Position numbers and translations under genes: made by a program
Notes under the pieces: generated by a model
Database searches by the model: none
What the model was told of the DNA's origin: nothing
The model's input: only the letters and a program-made list of their open reading frames with translations
Shown here: piece after piece, positions 33,189 to 42,431 of the stretch
Numbering within the stretch: the stretch's first letter is position 1
Layout: the number at the start of each line of letters is the position of its first letter
Source: an uncultured Porphyromonadaceae bacterium
GTDB lineage: Bacteria; Bacteroidota; Bacteroidia; Bacteroidales; Muribaculaceae
NCBI GenBank assembly: GCA_937892215.1
Contig: CALAVE010000065.1
Location: forward strand, 5,686-69,685
Direction: 5' to 3'
Length of the DNA stretch: 64,000 bases

Positions 33189-34193
33189 CTATCTCATTAT
33201 CTTGAATGAACCCAAGTGAAACACATCCCGCTTGCTCAGAATCTGACCATTCGAATACTTATAGGGCTGCCATGTTCGCACCTGAATCTGAGGATTATCA
33301 GTGTCATGAAAATCTATCATCAGGAACAGATAGCCCACGTCATTATTTGTACTTGTGTGCCAGTATTGCTTTAGCGTCACACCATAGATGTCGTCATACT
33401 TAGGATGCTGGGCTATCTCCACATCCTCAAATTTCACATTTATGAATTTGTTGTTGGAAAACTCTTTTTTCAGTTTGTCCAGATACTCGTTTTTCGTGTA
33501 TCGGAAATACACCACTTGATTATCTGCCATTCTGGCACTCTCAAATTTCATTCCGCTCGATGCCGGATTCACGAAATGACCGTCTATTATAAGTGCGTCA
33601 TCACTGTAAACCTGCGAAATGAAATTCAGGTCTCGCCTGTTGTACGCCGTGCGATAGTTCTCCACAAAATCCACGATAATCTGACGGCGAGAATAATCCA
33701 AGTCCGATGTTTTAGCGGACATCAGTTCATAGTATCGCTCCATCCCTATGGATATCGACACACCGGCTATTCTTCCCTCTCCGTCAAAGTCTATCGTCAA
33801 TTCCTGACGCGACTCCGCCGGGTCAGCCTCCATGATATCCACTGGGATTCCCCTAACTTGATATCCGGTTTTAGTATTAAGCGTTCGAGCCGTGAGTGCC
33901 TTCACCGCACAACTCATCCCACTCACCTTCCACAATTTCTTAACATCATCAGCTCCTTCTTTTGTGAATGCGTCTTTCGGCAGCTTTATCTCTCGCAAGC
34001 CTGCCTCTGCTGCGGCGTTCATTGTTTCGAGCATAGTGTTGATGTTGTTTTCCATCACGGTCTGTACACGCTCATCTATTTTGGCACCCGTCTCCAGTGG
34101 GGTGGACACTCCGCCCATAGCCCATGCGTTACCCATCGTAAGAATGGACATTATCAACTGAATCGAAATCCTATTTACAATTTTTCCTATCAT
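33189..34193 (-). CDS. Exported protein with NTF2/SnoaL-like domain
   Basis: A 334-residue protein with an N-terminal signal sequence (ILTMGNAWAMG). The central and C-terminal part resembles an NTF2-like cone fold: QIIVDFVENYRTAYNRRDLNFISQVYSDDALIIDGHFV near residue 170, then strands such as VYFRYTKNEYLDKLKKEF and GYLFLMIDFHDTDNPQIQVRTWQPYK. Such domains bind small ligands or partner proteins. Similar uncharacterised proteins are, as far as I recall, widespread in Bacteroidales. Fifth gene of the operon, 22 nt after the 214-residue gene. Confidence 0.6.
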   Translation of the reverse strand: MIGKIVNRISIQLIMSILTMGNAWAMGGVSTPLETGAKIDERVQTVMENNINTMLETMNAAAEAGLREIKLPKDAFTKEGADDVKKLWKVSGMSCAVKALTARTLNTKTGYQVRGIPVDIMEADPAESRQELTIDFDGEGRIAGVSISIGMERYYELMSAKTSDLDYSRRQIIVDFVENYRTAYNRRDLNFISQVYSDDALIIDGHFVNPASSGMKFESARMADNQVVYFRYTKNEYLDKLKKEFSNNKFINVKFEDVEIAQHPKYDDIYGVTLKQYWHTSTNNDVGYLFLMIDFHDTDNPQIQVRTWQPYKYSNGQILSKRDVFHLGSFKIMR

Positions 34194-34215
34194 AATTTCA
34201 CCTCCTTCTCTTTTG

Positions 34216-34860
34216 CTATTCCCTCTCTCCGAATAGTGTCTTCACCGTTGATTGGGGTATGTTCGTATACAATTCTGCGAAAATAGTGCTCTTGGGGTCC
34301 CCTATCATCGTGGGCGAAGTTGTAACCTCAAGCATGTGGATGAAGTTTTCTTTCTTGTCATGGAACACCACCACCCCCTTGGCGTCCACAGCGTCTATGC
34401 CATTCACGCTGCAGTAAACGTCCATCGTGGGACACAGCAGGTCGTACATCTTACGCATTGGTATCAGCACACGCGAAATCTTCTTCCCATATTGGTGGTG
34501 AGACACAAACATATAATGGGAATTATCCTCTATGTAGCCAAGCAACAGATTCACTATCGTTTCCAGCGGATATTTGCTATTGTTAACAATTTCATAAGTC
34601 CCGTCGGCCTTCGGTTGCAGGTACACGTCGTCACGCAGCGATTTCACTTGAAAATAACTGCCGCGCTGAAGCACCACATTCGCGTCGTACGTGGCTTCCA
34701 TCATACTCGGATTCACCTTCAAGGACTTGTGCCACTTAGCCACCGGCGCATCACTACACAGTAACGCAAAAAAGGCCGAATCGTTCTGCGCCTTGTCTCC
34801 CGCCATAGCCATGAACGAAGTAACAAGTGCAACTAACGCTATTAGTATATTGCTTTTCAT
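34216..34860 (-). CDS. Exported protein of unknown function in the caspase operon
   Basis: I do not recognise a family. The 214-residue product has a signal peptide (residues 1-20, FMAMAG) and an alpha/beta composition with strands such as VYLQPKADGTYEIV and MYDLLCPTMDVYCSV. It has no cysteine-rich or catalytic motif that I can see. It begins 4 nt after the FecR/DUF4384-like gene, so translation is probably coupled, and it is followed by the NTF2-like gene after 22 nt. Confidence 0.55.
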   Translation of the reverse strand: MKSNILIALVALVTSFMAMAGDKAQNDSAFFALLCSDAPVAKWHKSLKVNPSMMEATYDANVVLQRGSYFQVKSLRDDVYLQPKADGTYEIVNNSKYPLETIVNLLLGYIEDNSHYMFVSHHQYGKKISRVLIPMRKMYDLLCPTMDVYCSVNGIDAVDAKGVVVFHDKKENFIHMLEVTTSPTMIGDPKSTIFAELYTNIPQSTVKTLFGERE

Positions 34861-34864
34861 ATTT

Positions 34865-35803
34865 TCACTCCTGTTTACTCACCTCATATATCTTGCGGCA
34901 CAAACCTGTAGCAAGCCTTTTGCTTCGCGACGCACTCCTTATTGGGTTCATTAGAATACTGAAATCCACCGGTTCCTTTGTGGCCACTAACACAAAGGCC
35001 TCGCGCATCTTCTCATTGTTAAAGATAAACGGCTCCGACTTGAACGACACTGTACTCATGGGCGGCACCAGCAGATGAGCACATAACGAAGCCTCGTCAA
35101 CTGGCAACACCAGATATTTACCGCCATTCTCATCAATATTCAGCACATTAACAAACACATGGCCGGCCGTATTGTTCCTCACTCGCACGTAGCAGCCGGT
35201 ATTGCCCTTCACCTGCGCGTCCACAGCGTCACCGGCATCACAAGCCACTAAATCGAAATCCACATCCAAGTTAGTGGGTATCACAGTCTCCGACGAGCAC
35301 AACGCCTTTTCAGGGCTATCAGACCCTTGCAGCATATTCACAATGCTGGCAAGCAGAATTGAATCTGTCGCTTGCGACCTGTAAGACGTAGCCGTAGCCT
35401 GCATATATGTGTCAGGGTGCATCATCTTCTGTCCTCCGGCCGAATACAATTGCTTCCAGATATAACCAAAATACTGAGCGGTCAGGCTCTTTGTTCTGCT
35501 TTTGGCCGAATTAATGAAACTGCCAAGCGTCCCTTCACCCTTGCTGGTAATGTAAATCATCTGTGAGTTCTTTTCATCAAGAAGGGTCAAAGCGCTCTCA
35601 TCACCAACCTGAAGCACATCGCTCTCCTTCAGCATCTTGCGAGGAGCGAGCGTCACCTTCTTTCCCTTGCTTTTCACATACACGTCCCCGGTGACATTAT
35701 AGACGAGGTATGATGATGACGATTTTGCAACCACCTCAAAGGGCAGTAACATAAGTGCTATAACCGCAGCTAAAATTAAAATTCTACTTTTTCTCATATT
35801 CAA
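34865..35803 (-). CDS. Exported FecR-like / DUF4384-like protein
   Basis: A 312-residue protein with a signal peptide (MNMRKS then a hydrophobic stretch to VVAKS). The segment at about residues 32-90 (YNVTGDVYVKSKGKKVTLAPRK, LQVGDESALTLLDEKNSQM) resembles the FecR-type beta domain. The segment at about 215-295 (VFVNVLNIDENGGKYLVLPVD, VPPMSTVSFKSEPF, EAFVLVATKEPVDFS) resembles DUF4384, a domain that often accompanies caspase-like proteins. Its start overlaps the end of the caspase gene by about 20 nt (14 nt if the second ATG is used), indicating translational coupling. Both domain calls are by eye. Confidence 0.6.
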   Translation of the reverse strand: MNMRKSRILILAAVIALMLLPFEVVAKSSSSYLVYNVTGDVYVKSKGKKVTLAPRKMLKESDVLQVGDESALTLLDEKNSQMIYITSKGEGTLGSFINSAKSRTKSLTAQYFGYIWKQLYSAGGQKMMHPDTYMQATATSYRSQATDSILLASIVNMLQGSDSPEKALCSSETVIPTNLDVDFDLVACDAGDAVDAQVKGNTGCYVRVRNNTAGHVFVNVLNIDENGGKYLVLPVDEASLCAHLLVPPMSTVSFKSEPFIFNNEKMREAFVLVATKEPVDFSILMNPIRSASRSKRLATGLCRKIYEVSKQE

Positions 35804-37328
35804 ATAAATTAAAATGATTTATCTCTATCGACTTATCAAAATGGGGGGTCTGATGGCCTCCTGTCTCGCGACTCACCTCGTCACTTATATACATATCCAG
35901 CCAACGTGTACTAAGCCCGCTATCCCCACTTCGCTTCGCCTTATTCTTGAATGCTGAGAGCAAGGCCTTAGTAAACGCTCCATTACCCCAATCCGGATCT
36001 TCCATTGAGCGGTTGTCGGGGCTACTCGACGCATAAAGAACCAGATTGTTCATACGTCCCACCATCGACTGCGCTCGCAGCATTGCACCTGAGTAGCAGG
36101 CATCGGCAAACACCACCACATTGCTTCCCACTCCCCGCACGCGCTTCATCAGGTCGTCTGAACTCAAGCCTTTACTGTAGAAATTATCTGTAGTCGAGCC
36201 GTCGGCCATAAAATAGAAATTTCCGTCCTCATCACAGTAGCCATGCCCCGCAAAATAGAACATACACAAGTCGGATGCGGTGGCTTCTTGCTTCATCCAT
36301 GTCATAGCCTCCAGTATCTCATCACGTGACGCATCTCTTCCCATCAATGTCTTAACCTGTACATCGCCGTAAGGATATCCTTTCTTAGTAGCCAGCACTC
36401 GCGCGAAGTCTTCAGCGTCTTTGACCGAATAATTAAGGTCGGGTAACAATTCATCATCATAGTCACCAACGCCCACGACCACGGCAAACAAGCGCTGTTC
36501 GTCTTCGTCCATGGTCTGGTCATACACAAGATTTATCTCATCTTTACAGGTCCCGTTACGATTGCTTGCCTTGAGCGTCACAGTACAGTCCTTCCGGGGC
36601 AAACTCACCTCCACTGTATTTGCGCGCCTCACGGCCCGTGTTACAGGCTGACGCTCCCCGTCAACAAAGGCCTCCACCCGAGTTTCTCCTTTCAGCGCTC
36701 CCGCTTCTAACTGGTACTTTATCTCCATCGTTGACGTATGGAACACATCATCACTGAGTGGGTACAGAATTTTAAGCGATGGTGCCTTATCTGACGACAA
36801 TTTCTCATCATCCTGCTTCACCGACGGACGAGGAGCATTCTCCCCCTTAGCCCGTTTCTGCCACATCTCGCTCATTGCTCTGTCTTCTTCAACCAAAACA
36901 CCCTTTTCATAGCACTCGGAAAGTGTTACCATTGCCTGAATATTCCCACCTTCAGCCGATGCGGTTAGCAACTCCAGAGCGCGGTCATAATCACGTGGGA
37001 CACCCCGCCCGTTCATGTAGCAATACGCCAGGTTGTATTCAGCCTTGACATGATTCTGTCTTGAAGCTCGTTTGTACCACTGAGCTGCCAATGTGTAGTT
37101 TCGCTCCACACCCTCTCCCATATACAACGAGTAGGCCAGCAGATACTGAGCCTCGGCCAGACCGTCTTCCGCTGCTTTCTCATAGTATGTCACGGCCGTG
37201 GCATAGTCTCCGTGTTCGTAAGCCTCATTACCACGCAGCAACATCTTCTCCGCCTCGCTCGTTCCGGCCCACGCCATCGCTTGTATCATCAGAAGAAACA
37301 CCACAAGCGACAGATAGCGAATATTCAT
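35784..37328 (-). CDS. Exported Sel1-repeat caspase-family (C14) protease
   Basis: A 514-residue protein with a signal peptide (MNIRYLSLVV core, ending AWAG). Sel1/TPR-like repeats cover about residues 25-165 (YEHGDYATAVTYYEKAAEDG, AEYNLAYCYMNGRGVPRDYDRA), then a beta domain (about 180-265), then a caspase-like domain. The His-Cys dyad is visible: MFYFAGHGY (His362) and FADACYSGAM (Cys411), with LFAVVVGVGDYDD starting the domain. It should act outside the cytoplasm. I chose ATG at 37328, 4 nt after the CHASE2 stop; an upstream ATG would overlap that gene. Substrates are unknown. Confidence 0.85.
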   Translation of the reverse strand: MNIRYLSLVVFLLMIQAMAWAGTSEAEKMLLRGNEAYEHGDYATAVTYYEKAAEDGLAEAQYLLAYSLYMGEGVERNYTLAAQWYKRASRQNHVKAEYNLAYCYMNGRGVPRDYDRALELLTASAEGGNIQAMVTLSECYEKGVLVEEDRAMSEMWQKRAKGENAPRPSVKQDDEKLSSDKAPSLKILYPLSDDVFHTSTMEIKYQLEAGALKGETRVEAFVDGERQPVTRAVRRANTVEVSLPRKDCTVTLKASNRNGTCKDEINLVYDQTMDEDEQRLFAVVVGVGDYDDELLPDLNYSVKDAEDFARVLATKKGYPYGDVQVKTLMGRDASRDEILEAMTWMKQEATASDLCMFYFAGHGYCDEDGNFYFMADGSTTDNFYSKGLSSDDLMKRVRGVGSNVVVFADACYSGAMLRAQSMVGRMNNLVLYASSSPDNRSMEDPDWGNGAFTKALLSAFKNKAKRSGDSGLSTRWLDMYISDEVSRETGGHQTPHFDKSIEINHFNLFEYEKK

Positions 37329-37332
37329 TATG

Positions 37333-38538
37333 CTATTTTTTCTTGATCGCATATATCGATTTCTTTACTATTTCAGGTTTTCCTCGCTTACTAAGCGATA
37401 TAATCAGCCATTTGTAGAGGTGCCGCGACTCTTCCACCAGCGCAATTGACAGCAAGGGATATATCAATTTCAGATTATAACTGAACTTCACGAAACAAAT
37501 GAATCCCACCCACACAAGCAGTGCCATAATCACAAAATAGTACACTTTCAGCACATGCAGATACGTATTGGGAAATCTTCGCGTTATCATCACCCCCATC
37601 CATGCCGAGAAATAAGCCATTAAGAAACTGAATAACAGGCTACCGGGGAATGACATCTCTTTTACATCGGGATGCTCCATATAGGACTGGATTGCATAAG
37701 CCAAAACTTTCATTCCTGGCATTTTACCCAGAGGCGTTATATGCATATCCGACTCTTCATGCATAGTTCCCAGAATCACTATTTTGCCTTTCAGCATCTG
37801 AGAATGTTTTTTCACATCTGAATGATGCAATTCTGTAAATGGAGTATTGTTATAAACCACTACCCGCATTTCGTTGTTTGTGGGTGTCGGTTCAGTTCCA
37901 TTGCACATATTAGCCACATAGTATGGCAAAGAATAAACAATGCCCTCACTTGTGTTCTGCGACAATGAGAAATCCCTGATTATTCCGGAACTTCGCATTT
38001 CATGAACGTTTGAGTAGCCCCAGTGCAGATTGGCCGAATAGCCAGGTACATCCTTGAAAAATGAATATACCACGTGCCTGAATTCTTTCTTTGTCTCACT
38101 GTAATCAGTAAGTTTGCACGAGTATATCGCATTCTTTGTGCGCTGCACTGTGGCAAGCAGTCTCTCGTCTTCTTCTTCATTGTTCCTCATACCGCCGTAG
38201 AGGAAGATGAGATCCACCAGAAGCACTCGTGGCTCACAGTCATTTATATTATCAATCACCTCAGCAATCTTATCCCGATTCACTAAATCGGTCATGTCCA
38301 CCAGCACGATGTTCTTATTCGCCACATTGTCGGGCCTGCGTTGCATTTCAAAATACACATCTGTCATTGAAAAGTCCTCAAGCGCTCGCTTAAGCGGACT
38401 GAACACAGCCAGATTTGAGCCAAGATAGGCAAGCAGTACAGCAAGTAACAGCACTCCTATGCATACCATCAAATGATCTACACACAACACATCATTCTTT
38501 CTTAACCATGTCCCTATGTCTTTCAAAAGTTTTGTCAT
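37333..38538 (-). CDS. CHASE2-domain inner membrane protein without output domain
   Basis: A 401-residue protein with one N-terminal transmembrane helix (about 24-46), an extracytoplasmic CHASE2 sensor region (about 55-275, with KNIVLVDMTD, RVLLVDLIFLYGG and GKIVILGTMHEESDMHITPLG), and three C-terminal helices (about 300-371). Only about 30 basic residues follow, so there is no kinase, cyclase or phosphodiesterase. CHASE2 domains normally sense unknown external signals and drive an attached enzyme; here the output may be the cotranscribed periplasmic proteins. First gene of the operon. Confidence 0.8.
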   Translation of the reverse strand: MTKLLKDIGTWLRKNDVLCVDHLMVCIGVLLLAVLLAYLGSNLAVFSPLKRALEDFSMTDVYFEMQRRPDNVANKNIVLVDMTDLVNRDKIAEVIDNINDCEPRVLLVDLIFLYGGMRNNEEEDERLLATVQRTKNAIYSCKLTDYSETKKEFRHVVYSFFKDVPGYSANLHWGYSNVHEMRSSGIIRDFSLSQNTSEGIVYSLPYYVANMCNGTEPTPTNNEMRVVVYNNTPFTELHHSDVKKHSQMLKGKIVILGTMHEESDMHITPLGKMPGMKVLAYAIQSYMEHPDVKEMSFPGSLLFSFLMAYFSAWMGVMITRRFPNTYLHVLKVYYFVIMALLVWVGFICFVKFSYNLKLIYPLLSIALVEESRHLYKWLIISLSKRGKPEIVKKSIYAIKKK

Positions 38539-38631
38539 TGATTCTCGCGTAAAAATATAATGGTTACTCTGCTAAATTCATTCTTATCTTTTTATCTAAA
38601 CGGTTCCATTTCATTCTAATCTTTTCATCGG

Positions 38632-39399
38632 CTAATCGCGGATGTGGGTGCCGCTTTTCTTGTCATTCACGTGCGCGGCATCGGTTATCACCACCTCTTT
38701 CACGCCGTGAGCCGTGGCAGAAAATGCGTTTTCCAGCTTGGGAACAATCTCTTCGTCTATCATATCCATTTCGCGCATCGACTTATACTGCGTCCTGCGC
38801 AAGGATGCTATCACGCTGTCTGGGTCGCGCATATTCATCAGCACACCCTTACGCTCAAAACAGTATATCAGTGTCACATCATAGCGCAGACTCATAGCGC
38901 GGGCCACTTCACTCGCCAAGTCGTCGGCATTCAGGGCCAGCAGATTGCCACGCCCGTCATGTCCCAGCGACGCCAGCACGGGAGTCACCTCGTTCTCTAT
39001 TATCTCGGCCAGGGCCTTGACGTTCACGATTTTAATTGTTCCCGTCATATCCTTTCCCTTGGAATCGCGCCGCGCGCACGTCACCAGATTCATATCGGCA
39101 CCGGTGAGTCCGGCGGCATTCACCTTATGCCACTGCAATAACGACACAAACTTGCGATTCACAAGGCCTCCGTTAACCATAGTGAGGACGTCAAGCATCT
39201 TGTTGTCCACTACATTGCTGCCGTCCACCACTTTCACCGATATTCCCATTTTGTCGGCAACCATCTTTGTCAAAGCTCCGCCGTGAATGAGCATTTTCCT
39301 TCCCTCGATTGCTGAGAAGTCCGTTATAAATCGCTTAAGGGCTGTCTTGTCCTCCACCACTTTGTTGCCAAGCTTCACTATGGTTAATCGCTCTCTCAT
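38632..39399 (-). CDS. argB: Acetylglutamate kinase family protein (probably acting on N-succinyl-glutamate)
   Basis: Amino acid kinase of 255 residues: LTIVKLGNKVVED, MLIHGGALTKMVADKMGI, VNAAGLTGADMNLVTCAR and LGHDGRGNLLALNADDLASEVA. It phosphorylates an N-acyl glutamate in arginine synthesis. Bacteroides are known to use succinylated intermediates, so the substrate may be N-succinyl-glutamate. No other arg gene is adjacent. It lies 19 nt after prfB and 93 nt before the CHASE2 gene. Confidence 0.88.
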   Translation of the reverse strand: MRERLTIVKLGNKVVEDKTALKRFITDFSAIEGRKMLIHGGALTKMVADKMGISVKVVDGSNVVDNKMLDVLTMVNGGLVNRKFVSLLQWHKVNAAGLTGADMNLVTCARRDSKGKDMTGTIKIVNVKALAEIIENEVTPVLASLGHDGRGNLLALNADDLASEVARAMSLRYDVTLIYCFERKGVLMNMRDPDSVIASLRRTQYKSMREMDMIDEEIVPKLENAFSATAHGVKEVVITDAAHVNDKKSGTHIRD

Positions 39400-39418
39400 A
39401 GCATATTCGTTTTAACTG

Positions 39419-40528
39419 TTACTCCTCTGAGAACTGCATCAGATAAGCCTTGATGAACTCGTCTATATCTCCGTCCATCACACTGTTCACGTCACTTGTC
39501 TGATAATTAGTGCGGTGGTCTTTCACCCGGCGGTCATCGAACACATAACTCCTGATTTGGCTGCCCCATTCTATCTTTTTCTTGCTGTCTTCAATCTTGC
39601 GCTGCTCTTCACGCCTGTGTTCTAGCTCTTTGTTGTAAAGTATCGACTTCAGGTTGCGCAGCGCATTCTCCTTGTTCTTTGGCTGGTCGCGCGTTTCAGT
39701 GTTCTCCACCAGTATTTCCTCTTCCTCACCTGTGTAGGGGTCTTTATACTGATATCTCACGCGCACACCACTCTCCACCTTGTTCACGTTCTGACCGCCG
39801 GCACCACCGCTGCGGAACGTATCCCACGATATGCGGGCCGGATCCAGAGTTATTTCTATCGTATCGTCCACAAGCGGAGTCACAAACACCGACGCGAACG
39901 ATGTCATACGCTTACCCTGGGCATTGTATGGCGACACACGCACAAGGCGGTGAACTCCGTTCTCGCTCTTGAGGTAGCCGAAGGCGAACGCTCCTTCCAC
40001 ACTGATGGTTACCGATTTGATACCTGCCTCGTCACCATCCACCATATGCTCTATCGCGGTCTTGTAGCCGTGACGCTCGCACCAACGCAGATACAGACGC
40101 ATCAGCATCGATGCCCAGTCTTGGCTCTCGGTTCCGCCTGCCCCTGAATTAATCTTCAGGATTGCGTCCATCTTGTCCTCCTCATGGCGGAGCATATTGC
40201 GAAGTTCCAGTTTTTCAGTCTTGTCAAGTGCCACAGCGTAGAGATTGTCCAGTTCGCTCTCGTCGATTACTCCTTCCTTCACAAAATCAAAACCTATAGC
40301 CACCTCATCCACAGCGCCCTGCACTTCTTTGCAGCTGTCTATCCAGAAGTGAAGCATCTTTATCTTCTTCATCTGAGCCTCGGCGGCTTTCTGATCCTGC
40401 CAGAAATCGGGCACATGAGTGCGTAGTTCTTCCTCCTCAACCTCAATCTTCTTGCTGTCAATATCCAAGTATCGGCACAACGCCGTCACTCGCTCCTGTA
40501 ACTCCTTTAACTGTTCTGTGGTTATCAT
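39419..40528 (-). CDS. prfB: Peptide chain release factor 2
   Basis: Recognises UGA/UAA stop codons; 369 residues. The GGQ motif is in RSGGAGGQNVNKVESG, and the stop-codon recognition tripeptide region reads RVSPYNAQGKR, SPY in place of E. coli SPF, as I recall for other Bacteroidota. The N-terminal CRYLDIDSKK region, where many bacteria carry a UGA-dependent +1 frameshift, is read straight through in one frame. The gene lies 3 nt after the acyl-CoA ligase gene. Confidence 0.97.
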   Translation of the reverse strand: MITTEQLKELQERVTALCRYLDIDSKKIEVEEEELRTHVPDFWQDQKAAEAQMKKIKMLHFWIDSCKEVQGAVDEVAIGFDFVKEGVIDESELDNLYAVALDKTEKLELRNMLRHEEDKMDAILKINSGAGGTESQDWASMLMRLYLRWCERHGYKTAIEHMVDGDEAGIKSVTISVEGAFAFGYLKSENGVHRLVRVSPYNAQGKRMTSFASVFVTPLVDDTIEITLDPARISWDTFRSGGAGGQNVNKVESGVRVRYQYKDPYTGEEEEILVENTETRDQPKNKENALRNLKSILYNKELEHRREEQRKIEDSKKKIEWGSQIRSYVFDDRRVKDHRTNYQTSDVNSVMDGDIDEFIKAYLMQFSEE

Positions 40529-40531
40529 CGT

Positions 40532-42367
40532 TTATTCTTGTTTTTTCCTGAAATCGTTGGCATACATAGCATCGATAAGCTTAGCGTATCGCTTGTTGAT
40601 GACGGCACGACGTATCTTTAGCGTATTTGTCAGTTCTCCGCTCTCCATCGTAAACGCGCGCGGCAGCAGCACAAACCGCTTAATCTGCTCATACTCCGCC
40701 AGGTCGCTCTGATAGCCGTTGATGCGTTTCTCTATCATATCTCGAACCTCGGAATTGTTCACCAAGTCCTCATCACTGCGCCATTCAATCTTTTTCTTAG
40801 CGGCAAACGCTTTCAGTTCTTCAAACGACGGTACAATAAGAGCCGAAACATATTTTTTGCCGTCGCCTATTACAGCCACCTGCTCTATGTACTTATCCTG
40901 GCCGAGCATCGTTTCCAGCACCTGGGGCGCGATGTACTTACCGTTGCTCGTCTTGAACATATCTTTCAGACGCTCTGTCAGCACCAGTTGGCCCGTCTCG
41001 GTCAGTTCGCCGCAGTCTCCGGTATGGAACCATCCGTCAGGCTCCAGCACCTTCGCTGTCTCCTCAGGCATATTGTAGTAACCCTGCATCACAGTGGGGC
41101 CTTTCACAAGTATCTCATTGTTCTCGCCTATTTTAACCTCTATGTCGGGAATTGGCTCGCCAACGGTGCCCAGTTCCCACCCGGTTTGCCTATAGAAACT
41201 CACCGATGCGTTTGTCTCGCTCAGTCCGTAGCCTATAGTAATATCCACGCCCACTGCGCGCAGCAGTTCGGTGATATTGTCGCTCAGCATCGCGCCGGCC
41301 GTGGGGAACATCTTGGAGTTGTCCACGCCAATAGCGTGACGCAACTTGGAATACACTTTCTTTTCGTAATACTGATACTCTTTTTCCACCAGTGCCGGGA
41401 CTTTCTTGCCAAGACGCAGATACTTCACGTTGCGGCTCTTACCCACCGATATGGCACGCTTAATCAGCATTTTCACCACAGGTGTGGCCGTTGCCACATT
41501 GTCCATAATGGCCGTGTAAACTTTCTCCCAGAATCGGGGAACGCTGCACATGTAATTCGGCCTTATTTCGCGCACCGCACGCTGAATGTCCTTCGTGTCG
41601 GTGTTAATGGCCACTCTTATGCCCTTAGTCAGGCAAACCAAGGTCCACCCAAGCTCAAACACATGGCTAAACGGTAAGAAACTTAGCGAAACGTCAGTTC
41701 GGGCATCGAGGAACGGCATACACCTTATGTGATTGTCCATTGCGGCACACATATTGCTGTGGCTCAGCATCACGCCCTTAGGCACGCCTGTGGTCCCCGA
41801 GGTGTATATCAGATACATCAGGTCCGACGGGTCGCCGGCCATCTGCCGCTTAAGCAATGCCACGCGCTCGTCCTCCTCTACATTCTCACCACCGGCAAGC
41901 CACTGCTGCCATGTGAGGCTTTCGTGATCATCGCTCGCGCGAACCACCGATGGGTTCAGCGTCACTATCAACTCAAGTCGAGGACACGAATCTTTAATAG
42001 CGCGGGCAATGTCGTACTGACGTTGCTCTCCCACAAAGAGAATCGTGGCCCCAGAGTCGTTCACTATATATGCGGCCTCGTCCTTGCTGCTCGTGGCGTA
42101 GATAGGGACCGGCACCGCACGGTTATAGAATGCGGCAAAGTGTGTCACCAGCACTTCGTGGCAGTTATTTGTGAATATGGCAATCTTGCCTTGTTCTTTC
42201 ACTCCGCAACGGTACATTGCTATTGCTTCAAGTTCTATTTCACTCTTGAAACCCACCCACGACAGCGATGTCCACTCTCCGCTCTCATAATCGCGGTAGC
42301 GAAGAGCCTCGCGCTCACCATAGTGACGAGCGTGACGGTGTACTAAGTTAACAAATTCATTTACCAT
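40532..42367 (-). CDS. Long-chain fatty acid-CoA ligase (AMP-forming)
   Basis: Adenylate-forming enzyme of 611 residues. The phosphate-binding motif YTSGTTGVPKGVMLSH, the IGYGLSETNASVSF segment and the late GWFHTGDCGE and TSNGKYIAPQVLE motifs are characteristic of FadD-type ligases. It activates fatty acids for lipid synthesis or degradation. No transmembrane segment. Between yidC (64 nt) and prfB (3 nt). Confidence 0.93.
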   Translation of the reverse strand: MVNEFVNLVHRHARHYGEREALRYRDYESGEWTSLSWVGFKSEIELEAIAMYRCGVKEQGKIAIFTNNCHEVLVTHFAAFYNRAVPVPIYATSSKDEAAYIVNDSGATILFVGEQRQYDIARAIKDSCPRLELIVTLNPSVVRASDDHESLTWQQWLAGGENVEEDERVALLKRQMAGDPSDLMYLIYTSGTTGVPKGVMLSHSNMCAAMDNHIRCMPFLDARTDVSLSFLPFSHVFELGWTLVCLTKGIRVAINTDTKDIQRAVREIRPNYMCSVPRFWEKVYTAIMDNVATATPVVKMLIKRAISVGKSRNVKYLRLGKKVPALVEKEYQYYEKKVYSKLRHAIGVDNSKMFPTAGAMLSDNITELLRAVGVDITIGYGLSETNASVSFYRQTGWELGTVGEPIPDIEVKIGENNEILVKGPTVMQGYYNMPEETAKVLEPDGWFHTGDCGELTETGQLVLTERLKDMFKTSNGKYIAPQVLETMLGQDKYIEQVAVIGDGKKYVSALIVPSFEELKAFAAKKKIEWRSDEDLVNNSEVRDMIEKRINGYQSDLAEYEQIKRFVLLPRAFTMESGELTNTLKIRRAVINKRYAKLIDAMYANDFRKKQE

Positions 42368-42431
42368 AGTTATGCTTTTTTGATTTTTGCCTTTTCTTGT
42401 CAGTAAGCCATCAGGGGCTTATCGTGCATAG

